A stretch of DNA of 22,855 nucleotides, from positions 1-22,855 of the forward strand of contig CAJTTU010000054.1 of the NCBI GenBank assembly GCA_910579325.1, in the 5' to 3' direction. The translations under genes were made by a program, and so were the position numbers. This document shows positions 7,645 through 16,140 of the stretch, piece by piece. Under the pieces are notes generated by a model. It saw only the letters and a program-made list of their open reading frames with translations. It did no database searches and was not told where the DNA came from. Position 1 is the first letter of the stretch; the number at the start of each line of letters is the position of its first letter. Source of the stretch: an uncultured Lachnospiraceae bacterium. Its GTDB lineage: Bacteria; Bacillota; Clostridia; Lachnospirales; Lachnospiraceae.

Positions 7645-7716
7645 CTGGGCTACAAGGATTCGAACCTTGAAATGCTGGAGTCAGAGTCCAGTGCCTTACC
7701 GTTTGGCGATAGCCCA
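7645..7716 (-). tRNA. tRNA-Gln (anticodon CUG)
   Basis: The minus strand folds into a complete 72-nt cloverleaf. The acceptor stem is TGGGCTA/TAGCCCA with G as discriminator. The D arm is GCC/GGC, the anticodon stem CTGGA/TCCAG with loop CTCTGAC, and the T arm CAAGG-TTCGAAT-CCTTG. The anticodon CTG reads the glutamine codon CAG. CCA is not encoded, as is common in Firmicutes. It has its own promoter and terminator and stands alone. Confidence 0.96.
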
Positions 7717-7734
7717 ATTTCTGTGAACGAAAAG

Positions 7735-7763
7735 ATTATATAACATTCTCCTGGAAAAAGCAA
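7735..7763 (-). promoter_or_regulatory. Promoter of tRNA-Gln
   Basis: Reading the minus strand, TTGCTT (7758-7763) and a perfect TATAAT (7735-7740) are 17 bases apart. Transcription would begin about a dozen bases before the mature tRNA 5' end. Confidence 0.87.
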
Positions 7764-7843
7764 GCCCTTTTTTAAAATTTCAATAAAAAAATTTTTTATA
7801 AAAATTCATAAAAATAAAAAAGGATTCCTGAGCAAATTACCAG

Positions 7844-9148
7844 TCAAAAAAACCTGCACACAAACGCCGCCCCGCCTCCTTCCCGGTCCTGAACGGAGAT
7901 TTTTCCATTGTGGGCATGAACAATCTCAGCGGCAATGGACAGGCCCAGGCCGAAGTGTTCCGTTTGTTGTCCGGTCTGCCGGGTTCGGGCTTTGTCTGAG
8001 CGGTAGAATCTGCGGAAAATTTTTTCTTTTTCTTCATCGGGCACACCGATCCCGGAGTCTTCTACCCGAATCTCAAAGCTGCCGCTTCTGTCATAATAGT
8101 CCAGCCGGAGGGAAATCTGCCCTCCGAAAGGCGTATAGCTGACGGCGTTGTACAGCAGGATTTCCAGCAGCTGTATCATCCGGTCCTGGTCGCAGGCAAA
8201 GGCGGGAACGGACTGTTCGGGCAGATCGATCAGAAAACGGATATTTTTTTCGCGGGTTACGGGCAGAAACGCCTCATAAATATTCAGAATCAGCGTATCC
8301 AGCTCCAGCGGCTTTTTTTGGACAGTAAGCGCATGGCTGTCTGCCTTTGCCAGCGTCAGCATGTCGTCCACCAGACGAGACATGCGCAGGCATTCGGAAC
8401 GGATGATGTCCGGAAATTGCGTCTGTCGCTGTTCCGGCGGGCATTGGCAGGCGGGCAGGGAGGAAAGGACCACGGCCAGCGGCGTGCGCAGTTCGTGGGA
8501 GGCAGCGGCGATAAATTCATTCTGCTTTCGCTGGCTGTCCTCGATGGGCAGCAGCAGCTTTCGGGTAAAATGCCAGGAAAAGAGAAACAGGCAAAAAGCG
8601 GCGGCGGCATCGATCAAAAGGAACAGGATTCTGTGGGAGAGGATCTGTCGGTTCAGAGGTTCCATGGAAGTCAGAATCAGGATATCGATCTGCCGTCCGT
8701 TTCGGGCAATATAAGCCTGGCAGCCGTAAAAAGCTTCCTGTCTCACGGCCGAATCAAAAATGAATTCATTGTGCCGGAAAAGGAAGGGGGACATGTGCAG
8801 TGTTTCCGGTGGGAAATTTTCCTGCGCGTAAGCGCGTCCTTCCTCTGTCAGAAGCCGGATATCCGGGTCCTGTTTCAGCCGGTCGTGCAGCAGAGGCGTC
8901 CCATTGTCCAGGATGCTGATCAGGTACCGGCCGTTTGATTCGGCCTGGGCCAGCCATTGGTGGGTCAGGGTTTCCTGCCGGCCGATATTGGAGAGAAGGG
9001 TGCTGACATGATTCCGGAAGAAAAGAAACTGATTTTCTTTCATGCTCCGTTCCGAAATGAAGAGATAGAGCACCGACATGACCAGCAATATAAAGATTGT
9101 GACGCCGGCAGATAAAAAAGCCAGGCGGTGATGCACTTTTCGGAACAT
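7844..9148 (-). CDS. Two-component sensor histidine kinase
   Basis: The protein (434 residues) should phosphorylate the response regulator encoded just upstream. It has a membrane segment near residues 9-32, an extracytoplasmic sensor region of about 130 residues with no obvious family, and a second membrane segment near 172-193. The DHp domain has the phospho-accepting histidine in ASHELRTP (H218). The ATPase domain has the N box LLYNAVSYTP, the G1 box DSGIGVPDEEKEKIFRRFYR and the G2 box FGLGLSIA. No HAMP domain fits between the second membrane segment and the H box; the linker is only about 25 residues. I chose the start at 9148 because AGGAGG precedes it; an earlier in-frame ATG at 9184 has none. 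Its signal is unknown. Confidence 0.92.
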   Translation of the reverse strand: MFRKVHHRLAFLSAGVTIFILLVMSVLYLFISERSMKENQFLFFRNHVSTLLSNIGRQETLTHQWLAQAESNGRYLISILDNGTPLLHDRLKQDPDIRLLTEEGRAYAQENFPPETLHMSPFLFRHNEFIFDSAVRQEAFYGCQAYIARNGRQIDILILTSMEPLNRQILSHRILFLLIDAAAAFCLFLFSWHFTRKLLLPIEDSQRKQNEFIAAASHELRTPLAVVLSSLPACQCPPEQRQTQFPDIIRSECLRMSRLVDDMLTLAKADSHALTVQKKPLELDTLILNIYEAFLPVTREKNIRFLIDLPEQSVPAFACDQDRMIQLLEILLYNAVSYTPFGGQISLRLDYYDRSGSFEIRVEDSGIGVPDEEKEKIFRRFYRSDKARTRQTGQQTEHFGLGLSIAAEIVHAHNGKISVQDREGGGAAFVCRFF

Positions 9149-9298
9149 GAGGGGCCTCCTGTTATTAGATTTAATCCGGACCACTTATTGTAAAACGAGT
9201 CTGTGAATATCCTGTTTATAAAGTGGTATGACGGACAGCCTGCGCAGAGAGCTGTTCTGTCTGGCGGTGTGTGACAGGTTGATTCTGGTAAATTACTG

Positions 9299-9976
9299 TC
9301 AGTTCTGGCTGTCCAGCCGGTATCCGACGCCCCGGGCTGTCACGATGGACGTGTGGCTTCCCACAGCTTTCAGCCGCCGGCGAAGGAAATGGATGTAATT
9401 ATCCAGATTTCCTTCCTCTACCTCGAATTCCATGCCCCATACCCGGGAGAGCAGGATAGGGCGTGACAGGATCTGGCTCGGATTGCGCAGGAATATTTCC
9501 AGCAGGGTTCCTTCTTTTTTGGAGAGAGAGCATTGACCGGAGGGTCCTTGCAGCCGGTTTTCCCCCATGTCCCAGACGAGATCGCCGAAAGAAAGCTTCT
9601 GATTTTGCTCCAGACGACCGGGGCGGCGGCTGACACAGCGGATGCGGGCCAGTAGCTCTTCAAACGCAAAGGGTTTGACCAGATAATCGTCCGCACCCAA
9701 ATCAAGCCCCCGGACCCGGTCGGCCAGCTCTCCCAGCGCAGTGATAAAGATAATCGGAACGCTGTTATGTTCCTTGCGCAGTTTTTTCAGGATGGCGGTC
9801 CCGTCTATGGAGGGCAGCATACGGTCCAGCAGAATCAGGTCATAGATCGGCTGTCGGGCATAGTACAGCGTATCTTCTCCGTCAAAGCAGGCGTCCACAT
9901 CGTAACCTTTTTGTTCCAGCTGATCTTTTAACGAAGCATTCAGATTCCGGTCGTCCTCCGCAAGTAAAATCCGCAT
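9299..9976 (-). CDS. OmpR/PhoB-family response regulator
   Basis: This 225-residue transcription regulator has a receiver domain with acidic residues D8/D9, the phosphorylated D51 in LLDRMLPSIDG, T79 and K101 in LVKPF. A C-terminal winged-helix domain follows, with the typical LSKKEGTLLEIFLRNP and ending VTARGVGYRL. AAGGAGA lies about six bases before the chosen ATG (9976). Earlier in-frame ATGs lack a site and would add a tail unlike any receiver domain. It is transcribed first, with the histidine kinase 150 bp downstream on the same strand. That gap shows no terminator, so they are probably one operon. Target genes are unknown; the diverging direction and distance to the ABC locus do not prove a link. 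Confidence 0.95.
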   Translation of the reverse strand: MRILLAEDDRNLNASLKDQLEQKGYDVDACFDGEDTLYYARQPIYDLILLDRMLPSIDGTAILKKLRKEHNSVPIIFITALGELADRVRGLDLGADDYLVKPFAFEELLARIRCVSRRPGRLEQNQKLSFGDLVWDMGENRLQGPSGQCSLSKKEGTLLEIFLRNPSQILSRPILLSRVWGMEFEVEEGNLDNYIHFLRRRLKAVGSHTSIVTARGVGYRLDSQN

Positions 9977-10399
9977 AATGGTCTCCTTCCGCATATAACC
10001 CTCTGTTTTATATTGGCGTTCATGAATGATTTTCGAACAAATAATAATAATGCCTGCTATTTTCGTTTTATTACGGACGCTTGTAAATGCAGGTACGACG
10101 TACTCTCGGGATTTCCCGGCACCAGTTTTTGCAGCTGACAACAAATCATTTCACAAAATCAGGTACTGCGAGACTCCAAGAGTGCAGGTACGGTAAAAGG
10201 CGGGAAGCATATAAGCTATGGTCCGCCTGTCGATATCGTAGCAGAGAAATCTCTAAAAAAGCATTAAAATTCCGATAAAGCTTAATTTTCTGATTTATCA
10301 TATATAATATCACAAAAGTCGCATATTCTGTGGCGAAAATATGATTTATCTTCACGGCTTTGCCCGTATAATTTAAACTTTCTCACATGGGGGATAAGA
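9977..10399. other. Divergent intergenic region upstream of the response regulator
   Basis: This AT-rich gap of about 420 bp separates the two-component operon from the folded element at 10400. TATAAA on the minus strand near 10008 is a possible -10 without a fitting -35. I found no credible gene on either strand; the short open frames lack ribosome binding sites and family motifs. Confidence 0.4.
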
Positions 10400-10625
10400 A
10401 TGGACCCGCAAAAGGGCAACGCGGGAACAATGCCTGATCAGCATGACTTGTAAATGTTGGCAATTATTACTGTTCAGGTGACACTATTCCGCGAGGTGTT
10501 TCATGCATGCAATGCATGAAATCTCGAGTTACGTAAGCGCGAAATTATGCAGAATGCATAGTTTCTGTGCATCGCGAAGCGTGTTACTGGTCGCGGAGTG
10601 AACAGTAACTGGCAATTCGATGTTA
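10400..10625. repeat. Folded intergenic element with nested perfect inverted repeats
   Basis: The stretch is a stack of stems. The outer arm TTACTGTTCA (10467-10476) pairs perfectly with TGAACAGTAA (10599-10608). Next inward, CCGCGA (10489-10494) pairs with TCGCGG (10591-10596). A hairpin TTTCATGCAT-GCA-ATGCATGAAA lies at 10499-10521 and another, TATGCA-GAA-TGCATA, at 10546-10560. CGCGA and TCGCG frame that last hairpin. In one frame it reads as two consecutive short ORFs (10400-10453 and 10454-10519; 17 and 21 residues). The first has GGGGGA a few bases upstream. It ends just before the promoter of the next gene, so it is not that gene's leader. This is likely a copy of a dispersed structured repeat or a small RNA gene; which of these is not decided. 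Confidence 0.6.
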
Positions 10626-10642
10626 ATTCATGGAGGTTACGG

Positions 10643-10671
10643 TTGACTATGGAAAAAACGCAATGTATAAT
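10643..10671 (+). promoter_or_regulatory. Promoter of the diguanylate cyclase gene
   Basis: TTGACT (10643-10648) and perfect TATAAT (10666-10671) are separated by 17 bases. The predicted leader of about 85 nt shows no c-di-GMP riboswitch signature. Confidence 0.85.
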
Positions 10672-10763
10672 TTATAGTAGGTATTTCATGGCGCCGTATC
10701 GGTTCGAAGAACAGAGCTGCGTCTGTGAGATATGAACTGACAGTTCAAATGAGGAGTGGAAAG

Positions 10764-11681
10764 ATGGAAAAAGTATTGATCGTGGATGACAGCTCCGTGC
10801 AGGCCGCCCGATTAAAGGCTATTTTGGAAGATGAATATAAAATTATAATTGCCCAGACGGCGGAGGAGGGACTCAGGCTTGTAAAATCCGAGGAGTATTC
10901 TCTGATTCTTCTGGATGTGGTGATGCCGGGGATGGACGGTTTTATGCTGTTGAAAAAGCTTCAGGAGGAAGTGATCACGCAAAGCGTTCCGGTAATTCTG
11001 ATTACCAGTCTTTCCGATACGCGGAATGAGTATAAAGGGCTTACGCTGGGAGCGGTCGATTACATTTCGAAGCCTTTTCACCCGCTGATCGTAAAGGCAA
11101 GGGTCAATACACATATCAAACTGTATAAATATCGGAAACAGGTAGAACGTCAGTCCCAGATCGATCAGCTGACCGGGATTGCCAACAGGCGGCAGCATGA
11201 CCATTACAGCGCGGTTAAGTGGAAGGAGGCCATCCGGCTTCAGGTGCCGTTTTCCATCTGTATGATGGATATTGATCATTTTAAGGTGTACAATGATACG
11301 TTTGGCCATCCTGCGGGAGATAAGGCTCTTGCCAGTGTGGCGCGGGTGATTTCCTCGCATCTGCAGCGCAGTACGGATTTTGTGGCCCGTTACGGCGGGG
11401 AAGAATTTGTGGCGCTGCTGTTTGGAGACGGCGCCGATAAAGCCTTTGAGCATCTGAAAATGATTCGTCAGGAGGTAGAGAACCAGCATATTCCTCATGA
11501 TCCGTCCACAGCCGAATGGGTTACGGTCAGCGCAGGGGGCGTTACCATCATTCCGCGGATGGAGCATTCCTATGCGTCCTATCTGAAAATTGCGGATACC
11601 ATGCTGTACGACGCGAAAAAGTTTGGCCGGAATATGGCCGTATGGGCCAATGAAAAGATGGAGCAGTGGAGAGAAAGGTAA
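10764..11681 (+). CDS. Response regulator with GGDEF diguanylate cyclase output (PleD/WspR-like)
   Basis: The 305-residue cytoplasmic protein should make cyclic di-GMP from two GTP when its receiver is phosphorylated. The receiver domain has D8/D9, the phosphorylated D51 in LLDVVMPGMDG and K103 in ISKPF. A helical link of about 20 residues joins it to the GGDEF domain, which starts at DQLTGIANRR. The metal-binding MDIDHFKVYND and the active-site RYGGEEF (GGEEF 211-215) are intact. The inhibitory site R-x-x-D (R202-STD205) is five residues before GGEEF, so product feedback is expected. ATG 10764 follows GAGGAG by seven bases; the longer frame starting at 10725 has no such site. No partner kinase lies next to it. 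It has its own promoter and terminator. Confidence 0.95.
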   Translation: MEKVLIVDDSSVQAARLKAILEDEYKIIIAQTAEEGLRLVKSEEYSLILLDVVMPGMDGFMLLKKLQEEVITQSVPVILITSLSDTRNEYKGLTLGAVDYISKPFHPLIVKARVNTHIKLYKYRKQVERQSQIDQLTGIANRRQHDHYSAVKWKEAIRLQVPFSICMMDIDHFKVYNDTFGHPAGDKALASVARVISSHLQRSTDFVARYGGEEFVALLFGDGADKAFEHLKMIRQEVENQHIPHDPSTAEWVTVSAGGVTIIPRMEHSYASYLKIADTMLYDAKKFGRNMAVWANEKMEQWRER

Positions 11682-11711
11682 AAAATCTGATACATAGTTT
11701 TCCTGAACAAG

Positions 11712-11755
11712 ACAGGGCTTTCGGGTTTGAAGTTTAAAACCGGAGCCCTGTTTTT
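11712..11755 (+). terminator. Rho-independent terminator after the diguanylate cyclase gene
   Basis: ACAGGGCT (11712-11719) pairs with AGCCCTGT (11744-11751). Inner CGG/CCG and TTT/AAA pairs extend the stem, and a run of five T (11751-11755) follows. Confidence 0.88.
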
Positions 11756-11834
11756 CTGCCGTTTTAGAGAAAAAATAAAGAAACGCAGATTATGCTCATT
11801 ACAGCACTGAAAATGATTTATTTGGAGGAATGTC

Positions 11835-14150
11835 ATGAAAAAGTGGAAAAAGACAACGGCCTTTGTTCTGGCAGTATTAATGCTGTTATGCGGCTGTTCA
11901 CAAAACGGAGGAGGCGGCGCAGCCAGGGACGGCAGGCAGGCTGCGGGTCAGGGCGGAGGACAGACCGGGAGTCTGCCCGAGGGCGGAACAGGGCGGTATC
12001 TGGAACATGAATCGGAACTTTCAGGGCAGCTTTCCAGTCCGGCGGGTCTGGTCCGTCGATCTGACGGCAGTCTGGCAGCGTTAGACTATGACAGCGGGCT
12101 GTATCTATCATATGACGGCGGTTTAAGCTGGGAAAAAGGGGAATGGGGCAGCCTGCCGGAGCTGGCTCAGGAAAACTATATTATGGCCTCGGCGCATTCC
12201 CCGGAGGGAAATACGGTGGCGGCTTATATAGCGCCGGAAAATATGAGAGAGGACGGGAAATGGAACCCCATTTATATCCTGATCGATCCGGAGGGAAATC
12301 AGAGAGAGCTTCCGATTCAATGCGACAGTGAGACCGGGTATCTAAACCGGTTCTGGTATCTGAGAGAGGGCATGCTGTATGGACAGGGATTTGACGGGAA
12401 TGTATATCAGATTTCGGAAACTGACGGCAGCATGAAAAAGGTTCTGGATATGTGGCTGGTGCATATGACGGCCGTAGGAGACCGGCTGCTGCTCACCCAT
12501 CAGGAGGGCTTTACGATTTATGACCCGGCCACAGGAGAGCAGACGGAGGATGCCGTGCTGAATGAGTTCCTGGAGAAAAATTTTAATGGCGTGGACCTGC
12601 TGGGGAACACCGGCGTATATTCGCTGCTGGCGGCGGGCGGCGAGGACGGACAGACAGTTTATCTGGCCTGCCAGGACGGCATTTACAGCCATGTTCTGGG
12701 GGGCAGCCTGATGGAACAGGTGGTGGACGGCTCCATGACCTCCCTTTCCGATCCCCGCTATGGCATGGTGGGCATGGCGGCATTGGATTCAGGGGAATTT
12801 CTGGTCCTGATGATCAACGGTCTGTTTCGCTATACTTATGATCCGGATATCGCCGCCGTCCCGGAAAAGCAGCTTCAGGTGTACAGCCTGAGGGAAAACC
12901 AGTTATTGCGTCAGGCGATCACATTGTACCGGAAACGGCATCCGGAGGTCTATGTGAATTATACGGTGGGAATGGATGCGGGCAGCGGCGTGACCCGGGA
13001 GGACGCATTGAAGACGCTGAATACCCAGATCGCGGCGGGAAACAGTCCGGATCTTATGGTGCTTGACGAACTGCCTGTGGATTCCTATGTGGAGAAAGGG
13101 CTGCTGGCTGATCTTGGCAGATGGCTGGACCCCATGGAGGAAGAACTTTTTACAAATGTGACCAGTCTCTATCAAAAGGACGCTCATCTTTACGCAGTGC
13201 CCGTGAAATTCATGATTCCCACGATACTGGGCAGCCGGGACACGGTGGAGCAGATCAGGGATGTGACGACGATGGCAGATCAGATCGAGGCGCTGCGCGG
13301 TCAGTTTCCGGAAGGAAGTATTACCGCTGCATGCAGCGCCCGGGAAATGCTGGAGCTGTCAGGGATTTATGATTCCTGGAAATGGCTGGATGAAAGGGGC
13401 AGGGTGGACGAAGCCGCTCTGGAGACATTTTTCAATGAGGCGAGACGGAGCTGGGAAGCCGAGAAGGCCGGATTGTCCGGTCGATCTGTGGAGATCCATG
13501 AGGAATATGTGCGGGAGTGGAATGAGAGCCGGGATGGGAGGTTATCTCTGGGCCGCTATTATGATTTCTTCATGTATGGGGACACCAACGCGATGTATTA
13601 TTATATGGGGGAACAGCGGCTTACCCTTGGTTTTTTAAACGGCATGAGTATCAATTTCGGAATGCTGACCAGCGCGATTAAGAAGACAGGGCAGTCGGAT
13701 TACCGGTTTTTGCCGGGGAAGGACGGGATGCTGTTTCTGCCCGTGATGTCCGTGGGAATCAGCAATAATTCAGCCGAACAGGAGCTGGCGGGGGAACTGC
13801 TTACGGTTCTTCTGTCGGAAGAAAATCTGAAAGAGGATTATACCGACGGCTTTCCGGTAAACCGCAAAGCCTTGGCAGCTCAGAGTGTCAATGAGGACGG
13901 GAACGTTTACAGCAGCTACGTGGTGGCGGAGGACGGCGTCCAGGAGGAAATCACAATGGATTGGCCTTCCGAGGAGGAATGCCGGCAGCTTGCAGAACGG
14001 ATTGAGGAGCTGGGCTGTCCTGTGATTGGAGGAGGAACCCTTTGGGACGCGGTGATGGATACGGGCGTAAAAGTGCTGGAGGGAGAAATGACGGCCGCCG
14101 AAGGCGCGGAGGAGATTGTGCGAAAGACGGCGATCGAGCTGGCAGAGTAG
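11835..14150 (+). CDS. Lipoprotein: N-terminal propeller-like module fused to an ABC solute-binding domain
   Basis: At 771 residues this is far longer than a usual sugar-binding lipoprotein (about 430). The signal peptide ends in LLCGC (Cys21) and a Gly-rich tether follows. Residues about 65-340 form repeated beta segments with one exact Asp-box, SYDGGLSW (92-99), and look like a beta-propeller. From about 346 the protein resembles family 1 solute-binding proteins: QLLRQAITLYRKRHPEVYV, LKTLNTQIAAGNSPDLMVLD, then LYAVPVKFMIPTILG. It should capture a ligand outside the cell and deliver it to the two permeases encoded next. GGAGGAA lies just before the ATG. The permease gene starts 36 bp later, so they form an operon. 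The ligand is unknown; a saccharide or glycan fragment is only a guess from the permease type. Confidence 0.82.
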   Translation: MKKWKKTTAFVLAVLMLLCGCSQNGGGGAARDGRQAAGQGGGQTGSLPEGGTGRYLEHESELSGQLSSPAGLVRRSDGSLAALDYDSGLYLSYDGGLSWEKGEWGSLPELAQENYIMASAHSPEGNTVAAYIAPENMREDGKWNPIYILIDPEGNQRELPIQCDSETGYLNRFWYLREGMLYGQGFDGNVYQISETDGSMKKVLDMWLVHMTAVGDRLLLTHQEGFTIYDPATGEQTEDAVLNEFLEKNFNGVDLLGNTGVYSLLAAGGEDGQTVYLACQDGIYSHVLGGSLMEQVVDGSMTSLSDPRYGMVGMAALDSGEFLVLMINGLFRYTYDPDIAAVPEKQLQVYSLRENQLLRQAITLYRKRHPEVYVNYTVGMDAGSGVTREDALKTLNTQIAAGNSPDLMVLDELPVDSYVEKGLLADLGRWLDPMEEELFTNVTSLYQKDAHLYAVPVKFMIPTILGSRDTVEQIRDVTTMADQIEALRGQFPEGSITAACSAREMLELSGIYDSWKWLDERGRVDEAALETFFNEARRSWEAEKAGLSGRSVEIHEEYVREWNESRDGRLSLGRYYDFFMYGDTNAMYYYMGEQRLTLGFLNGMSINFGMLTSAIKKTGQSDYRFLPGKDGMLFLPVMSVGISNNSAEQELAGELLTVLLSEENLKEDYTDGFPVNRKALAAQSVNEDGNVYSSYVVAEDGVQEEITMDWPSEEECRQLAERIEELGCPVIGGGTLWDAVMDTGVKVLEGEMTAAEGAEEIVRKTAIELAE

Positions 14151-14186
14151 GCGAGAGTCCGTCGTAAAGGAAAAGAAGGTGAGGAA

Positions 14187-15104
14187 GTGAGAGAGAAGCA
14201 GAGGAAAAAGGGCAGAAGCGTCAAAAAGCCGGTCAGTCTGCCGGCCTGGACGGGGTTTATGGTTCCCAGTCTGCTGGGCGTGACGGTTTTTGTGCTGTTT
14301 CCCTTTGCGGATGTGGTTTGCCGTTCTTTTTCTTCCGCTTTGGGGGGCAGGTTTACCGGGCTGTCTAACTTTCAGACAGTGCTGTGCAACCAGGCTTTTT
14401 GGCTGGCCGTGAAAAACACGGTTTGTTTTACGGCGGTCTGTCTGCCGATTCTGATTGGCACAGGGCTGCTGATCGCCGTGGGGCTTGGCAGGATGAAATA
14501 TGCCCGGCTGCTCAAACCGTTGTTTCTTTTTCCCATGGCCATGCCGGCCGCCACGGTGGTTCTGATCTGGCATCTGGTATTTGCCCGGCTGGGACTTTTA
14601 AACGGTCTGGCGGACGGTCTGTTTGCCCGGCTGCCGGCCGTTGTCTCAGAGGCTTTGGGACTGAAGGGCGGTCCGGTCCGCATTGCCTATATGGATACGA
14701 CATTGTCCTTCTGGGTGCTGGTGTGCAGCTATGTGTGGAAAAATCTGGGATACACGATTGTTCTCTGGATGGCCGGGATCGCAGGGATTCCGGCCTCAGT
14801 GACGGAGGCGGCCAGGATAGACGGCGCAGGAGAGAGGCAGGTTTTCCGGTATGTGATTCTGCCGAACCTGAAAAGCAGTCTGTACACCATAACCGTGCTG
14901 TCTCTGCTGAATTCTTTTAAGGTATTCCGGGAGGCGTACCTGGTTGCGGGGGCTTATCCCCAGGAAAATATTTATCTGCTTCAACATTTGTTTAATAACT
15001 GGTTTGTCAATATGGAGCTGGATAAGATGGCGGCCGGGGCGGTATTGGCGGCTGCGGCGCTGCTGGTTTTGATTTTGGGGCTGCCTGGTCTATTAGAAGA
15101 GTAG
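14187..15104 (+). CDS. ABC transporter permease, MalF/UgpA-type
   Basis: This 305-residue integral membrane protein would form half the channel for the binding protein encoded upstream. About six hydrophobic segments are visible. The EAA loop, which docks on the ATPase, is intact: EAARIDGAGERQVFRYVILP (208-227). The start is a GTG at 14187 behind AAGGTGAGG. No ATPase gene is in the window. In Firmicutes, CUT1 sugar importers often share one ATPase of the MsmX type encoded elsewhere, which would explain the absence. Confidence 0.9.
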   Translation: MREKQRKKGRSVKKPVSLPAWTGFMVPSLLGVTVFVLFPFADVVCRSFSSALGGRFTGLSNFQTVLCNQAFWLAVKNTVCFTAVCLPILIGTGLLIAVGLGRMKYARLLKPLFLFPMAMPAATVVLIWHLVFARLGLLNGLADGLFARLPAVVSEALGLKGGPVRIAYMDTTLSFWVLVCSYVWKNLGYTIVLWMAGIAGIPASVTEAARIDGAGERQVFRYVILPNLKSSLYTITVLSLLNSFKVFREAYLVAGAYPQENIYLLQHLFNNWFVNMELDKMAAGAVLAAAALLVLILGLPGLLEE

Positions 15105-15217
15105 TGCGGATGATACAATTATCATAGGGGATCGTGTACGGTCATGTTGAACAAGGTCTTGTATATTGTGGGTGCATGATATAGCCGTAGTCAAAAAAGC
15201 GGGAAGGAAGACTGTCG

Positions 15218-16117
15218 TTGCAAGTGAAAATTTTGAGAATAAGGCGGAAATTATCCATGTTTTTGTCGGGCTGCTGCCTGACTGCTTTGGCGCTGCTCTT
15301 TTGCTCTCCGGTGCTGATTCTGCTGTCAGGTTCCTTGACGGGGCGGTATGAGCTGCGGCAGATGTTAAAGCCGGTTCTGGAGGATGACTTGTATTCCGCG
15401 GATGAAGTTATGGGGCAGGATACAGCCTTGTGGAAGACAGTGCCCCAGTATCCGACAGGGGAACATTATCAGAAGCTGTTGTTTTTTACGCCTCAGTTTT
15501 TTACGGTGTTCTGGAATTCCGTGAAGCTGACGGTGCTGATTATCGGCGGGCAGCTGCTGATCGCCGTTCCGGCGGCCTGGGCGCTGGCAGTCTGCCGGTT
15601 TCGTCTGCGCAGAGCGTTATTTATCCTTTATGTGATTCTGATGCTGATGCCTTTTCAGGTGACGATGCTGTCCCAGTATCTGGCGCTGAACAGGCTGTCT
15701 TTGATAAACACCCACTGGGCGGTCATTTTTCCCGCGGTGTTCTCCACATTCCCGGTATTTCTGATCTACAGAGGCTTTGCGTCGCTGCCGGAGGAGCTGT
15801 TAGAGGCGGCCAGGGTGGACGGGGCAGGAGAGTTTCGAATTTTCTGGCATGTGGGGCTGCCTCTTGGGATGCCGGGCATATTGTCGGCTGTCGTCCTCGG
15901 GTTTCTGGAGAGCTGGAACCTGATCGAGCAGCCGCTGGCATTTCTGGAAAATAAACAACTGTGGCCGCTGTCCCTTTACCTGCCGGAAATTGGTCTGGGG
16001 CAGGCGGGGACGGCGTTCGCGGCGTCGGTGATCACACTGATTCCCAGCGGCCTTGTATTCTGGCTGGGACAGGATTATTTGGAGCAGGGGATTATTTCTT
16101 CTGCTTTAAAAGGATGA
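15218..16117 (+). CDS. ABC transporter permease, MalG/UgpE-type
   Basis: The 299-residue second permease pairs with the previous one. Its EAA loop is EAARVDGAGEFRIFWHVGLP (196-215). Between the first and second membrane segments there is an extracytoplasmic insert of about 55 residues (42-97), rich in charged residues and aromatic at its end. The start is probably the TTG at 15218, eight bases after GGAAGGAA. The spacer to the first permease is 113 bp and holds only a small ATGATA/TATCAT hairpin near 15110-15125. Confidence 0.88.
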   Translation: MQVKILRIRRKLSMFLSGCCLTALALLFCSPVLILLSGSLTGRYELRQMLKPVLEDDLYSADEVMGQDTALWKTVPQYPTGEHYQKLLFFTPQFFTVFWNSVKLTVLIIGGQLLIAVPAAWALAVCRFRLRRALFILYVILMLMPFQVTMLSQYLALNRLSLINTHWAVIFPAVFSTFPVFLIYRGFASLPEELLEAARVDGAGEFRIFWHVGLPLGMPGILSAVVLGFLESWNLIEQPLAFLENKQLWPLSLYLPEIGLGQAGTAFAASVITLIPSGLVFWLGQDYLEQGIISSALKG

Positions 16118-16140
16118 GCGGATTTTGAAAATGCGTTGGA

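Noticed and set aside
8318..8938. 206-residue open frame on the plus strand within the histidine kinase gene
   Set aside because: It lies wholly antisense to a kinase with all its conserved boxes, and its composition (many Gln, Arg, Gly) is that of a shadow frame.
10146..10355. 69-residue minus-strand frame upstream of the response regulator
   Set aside because: There is no ribosome binding site, no motif, and the composition follows the AT-rich spacer.
10672..10763. Possible c-di-GMP riboswitch in the leader of the diguanylate cyclase gene
   Set aside because: I looked for the conserved GEMM-type motifs and found none; the leader is short and unstructured.
13770..14573. 267-residue minus-strand frame across the lipoprotein/permease junction
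   Set aside because: It overlaps two well-supported genes on the other strand, is rich in His, Gln, Arg and Pro, and has no recognisable motif.
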